A stretch of DNA of 64,000 nucleotides from Bacteroidales bacterium (GTDB lineage: Bacteria; Bacteroidota; Bacteroidia; Bacteroidales; Muribaculaceae), in assembly GCA_014800525.1 (NCBI GenBank), contig JAAVFV010000009.1, positions 1-64,000 of the forward strand, given 5' to 3'. Positions 9,428-19,066 of this stretch are shown one piece after another. Under the pieces are notes generated by a model. That model ran no database searches, had not been told where the DNA came from, and saw nothing but the letters and a program-made list of their open reading frames with translations. Each line of letters opens with the position of its first letter. The first letter of the stretch is position 1. Made by a program: the position numbers and the translations under genes.

Positions 9428-9455
9428 GTAGCTGCCCGATTGAGCAGCTACTTTT
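9428..9455 (+). terminator. Rho-independent terminator after gcvPB
   Basis: GTAGCTGC pairs perfectly with GCAGCTAC across an 8-base loop, followed by TTTT. It ends the gcvPA-gcvPB transcript before lpdA. Confidence 0.8.
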
Positions 9456-9474
9456 CATTAACAATTATATAGAT

Positions 9475-10815
9475 ATGCATTCTGATATCATTATAATAGG
9501 AGCCGGTCCGGGGGGATATGAGACTGCGCTTCATGCTGCCAGGGAGGGGAAGAAGGTGACTCTTTTCAATGGTAACCAATTGGGAGGAACCTGCCTTAAC
9601 GAAGGATGTATCCCCACGAAATGTCTTTGTCGGGACGCTGAGATTGTGGCCACCTTCAAGGAGGCCGATCGCTTCGGCATCGATGATTTCACATTCTCTG
9701 TGGATTATCATAAGATTGCTGACCGCAAGAATGAAGTGGTCGGCAAGCTTCGCGATGGGATTGCCTCAATGATGAAGGCTGCCGGAGTGACGGTGGTGAA
9801 TGCCATGGCTTCGTTTAAGGACGCTTCCACCGTTGTTGCCGGCACAGAGGAATATACGGCAGATAATTTCATCATTGCCACCGGCAGTGTCTCTCGTTCG
9901 CTGCCTATTCCGGGTCATGATCTGCCGGAAGTGATGGATTCGACAGCGATACTCAATATCGATTATATTCCGGAGAGCCTCACCATCATCGGTGGAGGAG
10001 TGATCGGAATGGAATTTGCCTCCATATTTTCCAATCTTGGATCGAAGGTGACGGTAATTGAGTTTATGAAGCAGATTCTGCCTCCATTTGATTTCGATAT
10101 TGCAAAGCGTCTGAAGCAGACCCTATCGAAAAGGGGAGTTGAAATTCTCACCGGCGCGGCCGCTAAGAGCATAGAGAAGACAGAAGAAGGGCTGAAAGTG
10201 ACCTATGAGGCCAAGGGGAAAGAAGGTGTTGTAGAGAGCACGGATCTTCTGATGGCTGTTGGTCGCGCACCCCGTGTTGATGGCCTGAATCTTGAGGCTG
10301 CCGGAGTGGAATATACTCTTAAGGGGATTATAGTCGACGATATGATGCGGACAAATATTCCCAATATCTATGCCATTGGAGATGTCAATGGCCGTATGAT
10401 GTTGGCTCATGTGGCATCTTATCAGGGTCGCCGCGCTTTAAATGTGATTGACGGCAAGGAAGATTCGATCGACTTCAACCTCGTTCCGTCGGCTGTATTC
10501 ACTTTGCCTGAATGCGGAATGGGTGGTCTCACCGAGGAGGAATGTAAGGCCCGGGGTATTACCGTGAGAATCGGCAAGAGTTTCTATCGTGCCAACGGCA
10601 AGGCTCTGGCCATGGGTGAGGATGAAGGATTGTGTAAGCTGATTTTCGAGAAGGATACCGACCGCCTTATCGGGGCTCATATCATGGGGGCTGAGGCAGC
10701 TATTCTGGCACAACAGTGTGTCGATTTCATGAATGCCGGTGCCACAGCCGCTACGATGAGAGATGTGATATTCGGTCATCCCACATTATCAGAAATCATA
10801 CTTGCTGCCCTTTAA
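9475..10815 (+). CDS. lpdA: Dihydrolipoyl dehydrogenase (L protein / E3)
   Basis: Flavoenzyme that reoxidises dihydrolipoyl-H protein with NAD. The FAD motif GAGPGGYETALHA is at the N-terminus, the redox disulfide lies in GGTCLNEGCIPTKCL (about residues 36-50), and the NAD motif IGGGVIGMEFA is near 172. The active-site His-Glu pair is in FGHPTLSE close to the C-terminus. At 446 aa it is slightly short for the family. Its location directly after the gcv genes suggests a dedicated glycine-cleavage L protein; it may also serve 2-oxoacid dehydrogenases. Confidence 0.96.
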   Translation: MHSDIIIIGAGPGGYETALHAAREGKKVTLFNGNQLGGTCLNEGCIPTKCLCRDAEIVATFKEADRFGIDDFTFSVDYHKIADRKNEVVGKLRDGIASMMKAAGVTVVNAMASFKDASTVVAGTEEYTADNFIIATGSVSRSLPIPGHDLPEVMDSTAILNIDYIPESLTIIGGGVIGMEFASIFSNLGSKVTVIEFMKQILPPFDFDIAKRLKQTLSKRGVEILTGAAAKSIEKTEEGLKVTYEAKGKEGVVESTDLLMAVGRAPRVDGLNLEAAGVEYTLKGIIVDDMMRTNIPNIYAIGDVNGRMMLAHVASYQGRRALNVIDGKEDSIDFNLVPSAVFTLPECGMGGLTEEECKARGITVRIGKSFYRANGKALAMGEDEGLCKLIFEKDTDRLIGAHIMGAEAAILAQQCVDFMNAGATAATMRDVIFGHPTLSEIILAAL

Positions 10816-10840
10816 GACTCCATTCTTGAACCACCGTATA

Positions 10841-10880
10841 AAAGACTGATTCCGTAATTGGAGTCAGTCTTTCTTTATTT
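10841..10880 (+). terminator. Rho-independent terminator after lpdA
   Basis: AAAGACTGA pairs with TCAGTCTTT across a 14-base loop, followed by a T-rich run (CTTTATTT). Confidence 0.75.
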
Positions 10881-10881
10881 A

Positions 10882-11283
10882 TTGGATGGGGCCTAATATC
10901 TTTGGAAGTAAGCCTACATTGTTTTTGAACGGTTACTTATCTCTTAATTTAATGCACTCTACGGATTATAATCAGAGTATTGCACACGTTGAAAATATAT
11001 GTGAATCATGGTTTGCACATATTTTGTAATGGTGTGCTTCGAAAACAAAATATTTCCATAAAATTTTGGTAATCATAAAAATATTGTTGATATTTGTGTC
11101 GGAATAAAGATTAGCAATCAATAAGAATCTATAAATCTTGTGGATAGATGCAGGCGAAAGGATTTTTACTGATGGCTAAATCTTTAGATTAAGGATTAAC
11201 AATTGCATGTTGTATGTGGCATGTCGCTTCGGGGCGGATAGACTATCATTACTGGAGGATGTGCATTATTACCAGATAAGCCT
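10882..11283. other. 402-bp non-coding gap before the acyl-CoA synthetase gene
   Basis: AT-rich stretch with no convincing open frame. It must hold the promoter of the synthetase gene, but no perfect TTTG/TAnnTTTG pair was found. A short palindrome AATCTTTAGATT lies near 11180. No known riboswitch was recognised. Confidence 0.4.
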
Positions 11284-12957
11284 ATGTTGGAGAAGTTTCT
11301 TGAAAAGGTTGAATTCGATTCAATGGCCGATTTTCGTAAGAACTATCGAGTGAAAGTTCCGCAGAATTTCAATTTCGCGTATGATGTTGTGGATGCCTGG
11401 GCGGAGAAAGAGCCCGAACGCAAGGCATTACTTTGGACTGATGATAAGGGAAACGTAGAACAATTCACGTTTGCCGATATGTCGCGGGAGTCAGATAGAG
11501 TTGCTGCGTGGCTACAGACTCTTGGAGTCGGACGTGGTGACAAAGTAATGTTGATCCTGAAGCGTCACAAGGAGTTCTGGTTCACTATCCTTGCTCTACA
11601 TAAATTAGGAGCGATTGCCATTCCGGCCACCCACCTCTTGACACCGAAGGATATCATCTATCGTTGTAATGCCGCAAAGATTAAGGCCATTGTAGCGGCC
11701 GATGATCCGGAAGTGACTAAGCACATCACCAAGGCAATCCCTGATTGCCCTACGCTCGAGACCGTGATCACCACAGCTGATGTGGCTCCGGAAGGTTGGC
11801 ACAGTTTTAATGAAGCAGCAAGTGCTCCGGAATTTAAGCGCCCTGAATTTGTGAACGCCAATGAGGATCTGTCATTGTTGTATTTCACCTCCGGCACCAC
11901 CGGAGAACCGAAGATGGTTGCACACGACTTTCTTTATCCTCTCGGGCATATCGTAACCGGAAAATACTGGCATAATCTCCATCATGATTCCTTGCATCTC
12001 ACAGTGGCCGACACCGGCTGGGGGAAGGCTGTCTGGGGAAAGCTCTACGGACAGTGGATGGCCGGCGCAAACGTGTTTGTGTATGATTTCGAGAAATTTA
12101 ATGCAGCTGATCTTCTCCGCCAGATGGCTGACTTTAAGGTGACATCCTTCTGTGCGCCGCCCACCATCTATCGCTTCATGATACTGGAGGATATGTCGCA
12201 ATACGACTTATCATCGCTTGAATATTGCACCACGGCCGGCGAGGCAATGAATCCGAGCGTATTCGAGAAATGGAAGGAGCTCACCGGAATTGATATCAAG
12301 GAGGCATTCGGCCAGACTGAGACCACTCTTACAGTCGGCACATTCCCTTGGATGGAGGCACGGCCGGGATCTATGGGAGTTCCTAATCCTGAATATGAGA
12401 TTGATCTTCTTAATCCGGAGGGCCGGAGCTGCGCGCCGGGAGAGGAGGGTGAGATTGTGATTTATACAGATCGTCGTCGTCCATTGGGTCTTTTCAGGGA
12501 ATATCTCTATTCCCCTGAGGCTACGAAGCAAGCTCACAATAATGGGGTGTATCGCACCGGCGACCTTGCCACACGCGATGAGGATGGATATTTCTGGTTT
12601 GTGGGCCGGGCAGATGATGTGATTAAATCTTCCGGCTATCGCATCGGCCCCTTCGAGGTTGAGAATTCTCTGATGAGTCATCCTGCTGTTGTGGAGTGTG
12701 CCATTACGGGAGTTCCGGATCCTGTACGAGGCCAGGTGGTGAAAGCCACAATAGTCCTTGCCGATGATTGGAAAGACCGCAAAGGGCCCGATCTGGTAAA
12801 GGAGCTCCAGGCCTATGTCAAGGAGAATACTGCCCCATATAAATATCCCCGTGTGGTAGAATTTGTCGATGCGCTTCCCAAGACCATCTCCGGTAAGATC
12901 CGTCGCGTCGAGATTCGTGGAGGCTATCGTTCAAAATCGAAAGCCAGTCAGAAATAA
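11284..12957 (+). CDS. AMP-forming acyl-CoA synthetase (acetyl-CoA synthetase-like)
   Basis: Member of the ANL adenylate-forming superfamily that activates a carboxylic acid with ATP and joins it to CoA. The ATP-binding loop is LYFTSGTTGEPKMV (about residues 198-211). Later come the FGQTETT region near 340, the hinge region YRTGDLA near 420 and the catalytic lysine in ISGKIRRVEIR near the C-terminus. The 557-aa length and N-terminal MADFRKNYRVKVPQNFNFAYD resemble medium-chain (ACSM-like) synthetases. The substrate cannot be read from sequence; acetate or short branched acids are likely in a gut Bacteroidales. It is a single-gene unit with its own terminator. Confidence 0.88.
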   Translation: MLEKFLEKVEFDSMADFRKNYRVKVPQNFNFAYDVVDAWAEKEPERKALLWTDDKGNVEQFTFADMSRESDRVAAWLQTLGVGRGDKVMLILKRHKEFWFTILALHKLGAIAIPATHLLTPKDIIYRCNAAKIKAIVAADDPEVTKHITKAIPDCPTLETVITTADVAPEGWHSFNEAASAPEFKRPEFVNANEDLSLLYFTSGTTGEPKMVAHDFLYPLGHIVTGKYWHNLHHDSLHLTVADTGWGKAVWGKLYGQWMAGANVFVYDFEKFNAADLLRQMADFKVTSFCAPPTIYRFMILEDMSQYDLSSLEYCTTAGEAMNPSVFEKWKELTGIDIKEAFGQTETTLTVGTFPWMEARPGSMGVPNPEYEIDLLNPEGRSCAPGEEGEIVIYTDRRRPLGLFREYLYSPEATKQAHNNGVYRTGDLATRDEDGYFWFVGRADDVIKSSGYRIGPFEVENSLMSHPAVVECAITGVPDPVRGQVVKATIVLADDWKDRKGPDLVKELQAYVKENTAPYKYPRVVEFVDALPKTISGKIRRVEIRGGYRSKSKASQK

Positions 12958-13043
12958 TCCGATTGGAATACCATATCTCCATCCAATAAAATACCTCAAT
13001 ATTCCAACGGGTAATTTTCGTGGATTGAGCCTAAGATGATAAA

Positions 13044-13074
13044 GGGTCGCCCCGTTTATTCGGGACGACCTTTT
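13044..13074 (+). terminator. Rho-independent terminator after the acyl-CoA synthetase gene
   Basis: GGTCGCCCCG pairs with CGGGACGACC (one mismatch) across TTTATT, followed by TTTT. Confidence 0.8.
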
Positions 13075-13098
13075 AGTGTTCATAGGAAATGATAAGAA

Positions 13099-13836
13099 TT
13101 AGCCATTAATGGTTGAAGATCGCAGGACAGAGATCTCTTCCTTTGACAGACCTGTGGCCTGTTCAATGAACTTATCATCCATACCCATCCCAATCAGATT
13201 GCGGGCTACATCATTATGACCTTCGGCACGTTCGGTAGCTGCAATTGCATAGTTATCCCGATAGTTCTTCAGAGATTGATCGTAGGCGTCACGCTGGCTC
13301 CTGGATAGGGCACCCAGGCGAGCCACATGTCCCAGTCGACCGAATATTGGTTCCTGCTTAAATTGCTGTGGTATAGTATTCATGTGTTCGAGATTTTTTA
13401 GGATATATAACCAGCGTTCAAGGGTTGTGACACACTCATCAGCCGTCTTGTGCAACAATGGTAGTTTCAGAAATACCATCCTTACCTTGTCTGAGAATAC
13501 CGTTTTGGTATTCATATTCATCAAACATACGTCTTCCCGTAAGGGTTCATCTGCAAACTCTTTCCAATCGAAGTTCATCAGAAATACACCATAAACCGGG
13601 GTGAGGGAATAATCCCAGGCTTTACCCTTTCTTCCCTGTCTGTAGATATCAGCGGAGGTATAGAACACGGCCCGATCTCGGAAGTGAGTCTGGTAGCGGT
13701 TCTGCATCTCAACGAAAAATTTCTTCCCTGTCGAGGTGGTACAAGTTCTATCGCATCCGCAATACTTCACCCAACAGATCGCTAATGTCTTTGCCTTCAA
13801 TTTTGCCAAAGTCCTCCCATGCATCAACATCAACAC
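13099..13836 (-). pseudogene. Rpn-family PD-(D/E)XK nuclease/transposase, 5' end lost
   Basis: The open frame from 13743 leftward encodes the nuclease core beginning CTTSTGKKFFVEMQNRYQ (the E.Q part of the PD-(D/E)XK site) and runs through the family helical region to a C-terminus with GMGMDDKFIEQATGLS. Intact members start with about 55 further residues containing the DFGFKRIFG segment and the first active-site Asp; these are missing. The frame instead runs into about 30 unrelated codons before its ATG. A different frame of that upstream DNA (13748-13882) encodes a 44-residue fragment starting MQLVANFTSTVFSALG that I do not recognise. The gene looks truncated by recombination and catalytically dead. 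Confidence 0.7.
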
Positions 13837-13944
13837 CGAGTGCGGAGAAAACCGTGGATGTGAAGTTGGCTACAAGTTGCATTATGATGATCTAGACAAC
13901 AGAGTCTCTGACATAAGAATGTCTATGTAAGATTAATATGATTT

Positions 13945-13993
13945 ATATGCGAGCTTCGGATCGACCAACAAGGTGGTATCGAAGCACGCATAT
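13945..13993. repeat. Long imperfect hairpin
   Basis: ATATGCG-A-GCTTCGGAT pairs with ATCGAAGC-A-CGCATAT, with an inner ACCA/TGGT pairing. There is no T-run on either side, so it is not an obvious intrinsic terminator. It lies in the 250-bp gap between the truncated Rpn gene and the decayed HEPN-like gene, where nothing else was recognised. Confidence 0.5.
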
Positions 13994-14083
13994 GAGTTTG
14001 CGATTGAAGTCAGATGTAAACTTTTGACTCGATTTAAGAATGTATGTTAGCAGTGCTGAAACGCCCACTATAAAGTCTATTTC

Positions 14084-15597
14084 TTAGTTTACCCCATCTT
14101 CTATTAAAAGTCTATGTAACCATGTTAAATGTTTTATACTGTGCCCATTAATCTTTTCTCGTTCATACATTATGATTGTTTTGCCCCAATCAACTAAATG
14201 TCCGTTAAACCCTGCTTTTTTAATAGCAACATTCCGACTAACATTCTTAAGGTATTTGATACAAAAAGATATATCTCATTATTTGAAAGACATTTTAAAG
14301 AAGGATTATTTAGTTTAGGTGTCTTACCATGTAGATAGAGATTTCGGCAATTTATGGATTCGATTTCTTCCTCGAAAAGAGTTATATCACTTTCTTCAAA
14401 TGGGAATGATAACTTTAACGCATTAGGCATTTCATTAAATTTACCAAGTTTAGAACTAAACTTATTCCAAATGGATTTATCAATTTCTACCCCAATACTT
14501 AATGCAAATCTTTTTGTAGATTTCACTATCTTTTCCAATTCATGTTTTATATGTTGCTTTATCTTAGCATTATCAAACATTAGAGGAGTCTGGATTGTAG
14601 ATTTATCCATAAAATAACTAGTAACAGTTTCGATAGCAACAGATGCTAAACTTCCATTAGAGATATTATCTAAGCAGGCTGATTGTGTAACTAAAATACA
14701 ACTTCTCCGAAGTTCTTCGCTATTGTATAATAGTTTGACTAAATTTTCAAATGTCTCAGGCGTAAGAAGTAAATCTTCTTTTTCTATGTTTGAATATAAA
14801 TTATGATCTAAAAGGGGGCGTTTGGAATTAATAGTGGAGTTAAGACACTGGTATTCTATCGCAAATCGTGACTTGGGTACAGACTATCTGCTAATTGAAA
14901 GAATACTATCTGCCATATAATATCCATTTATTAAAGCATACGCAGACCGTATTGATTCTACTAATTTTGAAAAATTACTGTAGGGTACATCACTTTGACT
15001 TTTAATAACAAAATATCCGCAGTCTTCCGAAACTTCTTCAAAATAAAATAAAAATAACTGATTTTGGAGCTTAAGTGAAACAGCATTCTTAAAAACGAAA
15101 TCCTGAGTCTTATTAGTAGTCAAATCGTATATTATTCCCTTATTATCTGGTGAAAAAGTCTTCGGATTATATCTAAATAATACTGTATGCTTCGCATTCT
15201 TTCTATCTTCATCCTCAAATAGAGTCTGAAATCGTCTAATAGTTACAGTTACGTGGATAGGGATTTTTTCATCAGCATTGTATTTAGCTGTAATATTATC
15301 AACATCAGTGGAATTAATAATGATATTGAAGTCGGGTAAATCTTTTCTATTAGGTGGTTTAGGAATTGCTAAAACCGCCGGTTTTGCATAAAAGTCATCA
15401 ATATTAAACCTATCGGATACGTTTTGGGGAATATCAAATTCAACTTGGAATTTACCATTCTCAAGCTGTTTTAGCGTACACTTAAACGCTATATCCGTAT
15501 TTAATATAGCGATAAAAAATGTTTCTTCCCCAGAAGCCAAAATCCCATATAATTTTAGGATAGTCTTATCATCTTGAAATAATGAGTTAGATATCAT
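14084..15597 (-). pseudogene. HEPN-like accessory gene of the helicase/methyltransferase operon, broken twice
   Basis: Reading starts at ATG 15597 (MISNSLFQDDKTILKLYGIL) and stops at a TAG at 14884-14886 after 237 codons. The same frame then stays open for 690 bases (SVPKSRFAIEYQCLN onward) to a stop at 14194. Near a run of six A (14215-14221), a shift to the next frame would extend the protein with GFNGHLVDWGKTIIMYE to a stop at 14084. One ancestral gene of about 500 codons with two lesions explains this best. The C-terminal part contains RNLYLHG, which fits the RX4-6H motif of HEPN ribonucleases. The N-terminal part looks beta-rich and is unknown to me. It is the last gene of the operon, 10 bp after the methyltransferase gene. 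Confidence 0.6.
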
Positions 15598-15607
15598 ACG
15601 AATTTGT

Positions 15608-18600
15608 TTATTTATATCGTTCGTATTCTTCTTTGATTATGGTTGTTTCGGGATCAATAATTAAGATTTCCTCATAATTAAGTCCGTACATAGAATAGAT
15701 AAGTTTATCTATTTCAATTCGAGCCTCATTCAGAGATGGATTGTTCAAAAGCATTCTGACTAATCCTTCAACTTTTCTAGCTTTCACTGATTCAAAACGA
15801 GGTAATGGCAGTTGTTCATAGAGGTAGGTTTGAATTTCAGGGAACGCTTCTTCTTTTTTAGTAGAGAACTTTTTCTTATAATAGAAATCTACAGCTCTGG
15901 AGTTAAGCCAGCCAACAACGAATTCGCGAGAATATTCACTGTCTGGTTTAATATAAATACCGTAGATATTTTTATTGAACGCAAAATTAGTGTCCTCTCT
16001 TGGCATGGTTGCTGTGAGACTAGAGTCTACACGACGTATATAAATCAAAGGCAACTGAAAGAAATCGGATAATCTGCGATATTCCTTATGCTCAGTAGGT
16101 AAATATGTATTATCCCAATCAATACGGTATTTTGAAGTATCCATACCAATAAGAGCAGGCATACCATTATTTTGCTCTCTAAGGAATTTTTTACCAACTT
16201 CTGCACCTCGCTTCGATAAAGAAATGTTGCGAAGAAGCGTATTATCAGACTTGATTTTATCTAACAAGAAAATTAAATCCTCGTCAAGTCCGATAACCAT
16301 TTCGTAGTTCTCATTGAAAAGACTATATCGAAAGGATAGTTTTGGAAGTCTATCAAAGGATTTTAGTTCTGAATTATACTTGTATACAGGAATACAAACC
16401 GATTTCGGTGATTCTATTGTGAAAATTGTAATAACATTTTCAGTTACTGCATCAAATGGATTGCAAAGAGAAAGTGATAATAAATTTACTTTACTCATAA
16501 AGAATTTCCTCTGTTCTTTATCATCTTTATTTAAAAGGTAGAACTTTGGAGTAATATAACAGACGACCCCCTTATCTTTCGTAAAACGTTCACTGCCTTT
16601 GCAAGTACGTTCAAGAAACATTTTATATAAGTCTGTATTCCAAGAGTAAGTGGGCCATTCACTTTTTTTCGTACCTACATATGGTGGATTTGCTAATACT
16701 ATATCAAATCCACCCTTTACACCAAACATCCATTCGGGATCAAAGTATTCAGCGCTTTTATTTTGATTAAATATATCCCATTCTGTCAGCATGGTGGATT
16801 CAGATTTTGAGAGCATTCCAACAGAAGCAAGTTCTTCTGCAAGCTGCAAACGTGTTTCTTCAAGGCGTTTTTCAAGTTCTTTTTTCCATTTGTGGGATTT
16901 AACACTAAATAAACGGTGGTTAATCCGTTTAAGCTTATCCTTAAGCTGTTTAACAGAGGATACAGTATCACCAAGCGACACATCTCCACTTAAAGAACGT
17001 AAAGAGTCTGCCGCAACAAATTTTGCTTCCAGATTTGGAAGAGGTCGAATTCCATAGTTTTCAGCCGGATTGTCATTACTTTTTTGATCAATAACTAATG
17101 AAATGAAAAATCTCAGCTTCGAAATCTGGATAGCAATAGGTTGAATATCCACGCCGTAGATGCAATTTTCTATTAGATAGAGTTTTCGAGCATAGTCTGG
17201 ACGATTCACCTTATCATTGAAATTTCGCTCAATATCAAGAATAGCCTCTTGTCTCTCATTTTCGGTGGCATTTCGGTACACTTCAGAAGTTTCATCTACA
17301 GCAAGATTAAGAAGCATTTCTTTCCACTGAGTATTATCAGGGTCTATTTTAGTAAGGACATGGACCATTTTTTGCAAAATACCCATTGGGAATGCACCTG
17401 AACCACAAGCGGGGTCAAGTATTTTGCAATTATAGAGCGCCAACATTATACTTTGCTTTTGGTCGGGGGAGAGATTTAATTGTATATCTGAGTAAGAGAG
17501 CAACTTACGATATTCGTTTTCAAGGTCCAATCCAACTGTCCGATTAAGATGTGCGATTAGACTCTCATCCACCATATACTGTACTATAGGACGAGGCGTA
17601 TAGAAAGATCCCGTCTGCTTTCGTGCAGTTTGTTTTGTTTCCGGATTAAAAGCAGCAAGTAGATTTTCAAATACTTTTCCTAACAGTTCGGGATCAAGAG
17701 CAACTTCTTGGTCAAGAGGGGTATTTTCTTCGATAGTAAACTGATACGAATTAAAAATTTTTATCAACCCACGAACTACAATGTTTTTCTGCTTTCTGTC
17801 ATCATATTCTGCCGAAAGATCAGCATGAATATTATCTGAAAAAAACAAATAATCAGGAACACAAAGCTGGTCAATGGATGTTTTTCGTTCAGAAAATCCA
17901 TCCAAATATAAACCTTTAGATTTGCGATCAAGACAATCAAAAAGACCTCCATTGAGGAACGGTACACGGTTACATAACTTAATGAACAGTTCGGGATCTT
18001 TGAATAAATCCCGATAACGCATAAGAACATTTACATCGAATTGGTCTCTTGAAGTCTTGAATCGCCGCTCGGTGAGATCACTTTTCCCTTCCTTTGTAAG
18101 AGGAGTATTAAGAGTAGCGAAAAAAAGGTTCTGAAGGATTCCTCTATAATAGTAGCTCACACGCTGTGTTTCGCTGAATAATCCTTGAGGTTCAATTGGA
18201 TTAAACTCCTTAAGCAACTTATTACCTACAAAATCAGGGTCAAATAATTCTCCTGGAATAAGGTTTCTTTGCTTAAGAAACCAGACAAATATCAAACGAG
18301 TTATCAAACGGATGGTGGCTTCGCTATTATACGTTGTATCATCCGAAGTGGTTGATATATCATTGGGGAAACGTACAACCTTAAGAGCCGCAAAATACCA
18401 GTTTTGTAACTCTCTATAGAAACGTTTGGTTAAGGTTTCACTACTGAATACTTTAAGCCAATGTTTATAAAGTTCGTCGAAAGTCGGATAAGCCTTATCA
18501 CCGAGGGAGTCGAGAATATCAATGTGTCCACGATGAGGATTAACGCAATTTATATCGCGGAGTATAGACACCTTACCAAGCTTTTCACCCTCCATACCAG

Positions 18601-19066
18601 CGCGACTATATTCTGATCGTTCACAGGTGGCAAGCGAAAGTAAATCTCCGTTTTTGATAAAAATAATAACTGGCAACTGTGGAGCCATACGGTTAAAGCC
18701 ACGTGTAAGAGTGGCAAGTTCTCCACGAGTTAGCGAACATCCCTGCTTGATGTCAACCGCAAATATAATCATCGTGTTATATTTGCCGTCAAGCGGTTTC
18801 TCAATATCAAAGTCGGATTGGCGACCCTCAAGGATATTTTCATCAATAGCACCGATAAGATAGGTATTATTGACTTTTTCGACAACCTCTTTCAATGCTT
18901 GTGGCATTGACGATGAAGTGGTGTCGGTATAAAGTTCATGAAACGACAATGGCGTTTTGCTCTGAGATGTATAATGTATTTGAAGATGGGTAAGAATTGC
19001 CTCAGTCGCATCAAACAAGGATTCAGTGATGAATTTATGAAGAACGGTTTTCATTGCCTTATTCAT
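15608..19066 (-). CDS. Eco57I/PglX-like N6-adenine DNA methyltransferase (class I, type IIG-like)
   Basis: Large modification enzyme of 1152 aa. The SAM-binding motif I is [13 protein letters not shown] (551-563), preceded by [18 protein letters not shown]. Catalytic motif IV is NPPY (793-796), typical of N6-adenine methylation. The N-terminal 450 residues include a segment around [17 protein letters not shown] and PHRGHIDIL that is shared by large methylases encoded next to SNF2 helicases. The C-terminal 300 residues probably act in target recognition. Its ATG overlaps the helicase stop (ATGAATAA), so translation is likely coupled. It should mark host DNA or help recognise phage DNA in a BREX/DISARM/ISP-like system; the exact type is not settled. 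Confidence 0.85.
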   Translation of the reverse strand: MNKAMKTVLHKFITESLFDATEAILTHLQIHYTSQSKTPLSFHELYTDTTSSSMPQALKEVVEKVNNTYLIGAIDENILEGRQSDFDIEKPLDGKYNTMIIFAVDIKQGCSLTRGELATLTRGFNRMAPQLPVIIFIKNGDLLSLATCERSEYSRAGMEGEKLGKVSILRDINCVNPHRGHIDILDSLGDKAYPTFDELYKHWLKVFSSETLTKRFYRELQNWYFAALKVVRFPNDISTTSDDTTYNSEATIRLITRLIFVWFLKQRNLIPGELFDPDFVGNKLLKEFNPIEPQGLFSETQRVSYYYRGILQNLFFATLNTPLTKEGKSDLTERRFKTSRDQFDVNVLMRYRDLFKDPELFIKLCNRVPFLNGGLFDCLDRKSKGLYLDGFSERKTSIDQLCVPDYLFFSDNIHADLSAEYDDRKQKNIVVRGLIKIFNSYQFTIEENTPLDQEVALDPELLGKVFENLLAAFNPETKQTARKQTGSFYTPRPIVQYMVDESLIAHLNRTVGLDLENEYRKLLSYSDIQLNLSPDQKQSIMLALYNCKILDPACGSGAFPMGILQKMVHVLTKIDPDNTQWKEMLLNLAVDETSEVYRNATENERQEAILDIERNFNDKVNRPDYARKLYLIENCIYGVDIQPIAIQISKLRFFISLVIDQKSNDNPAENYGIRPLPNLEAKFVAADSLRSLSGDVSLGDTVSSVKQLKDKLKRINHRLFSVKSHKWKKELEKRLEETRLQLAEELASVGMLSKSESTMLTEWDIFNQNKSAEYFDPEWMFGVKGGFDIVLANPPYVGTKKSEWPTYSWNTDLYKMFLERTCKGSERFTKDKGVVCYITPKFYLLNKDDKEQRKFFMSKVNLLSLSLCNPFDAVTENVITIFTIESPKSVCIPVYKYNSELKSFDRLPKLSFRYSLFNENYEMVIGLDEDLIFLLDKIKSDNTLLRNISLSKRGAEVGKKFLREQNNGMPALIGMDTSKYRIDWDNTYLPTEHKEYRRLSDFFQLPLIYIRRVDSSLTATMPREDTNFAFNKNIYGIYIKPDSEYSREFVVGWLNSRAVDFYYKKKFSTKKEEAFPEIQTYLYEQLPLPRFESVKARKVEGLVRMLLNNPSLNEARIEIDKLIYSMYGLNYEEILIIDPETTIIKEEYERYK

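Noticed and set aside
14884-14886. TAG as a recoded sense codon
   Set aside because: Several intact core genes in the window (for example hemW and dapF) end in TAG, and both TAG-interrupted genes also have frameshifts, so decay is the simpler explanation.
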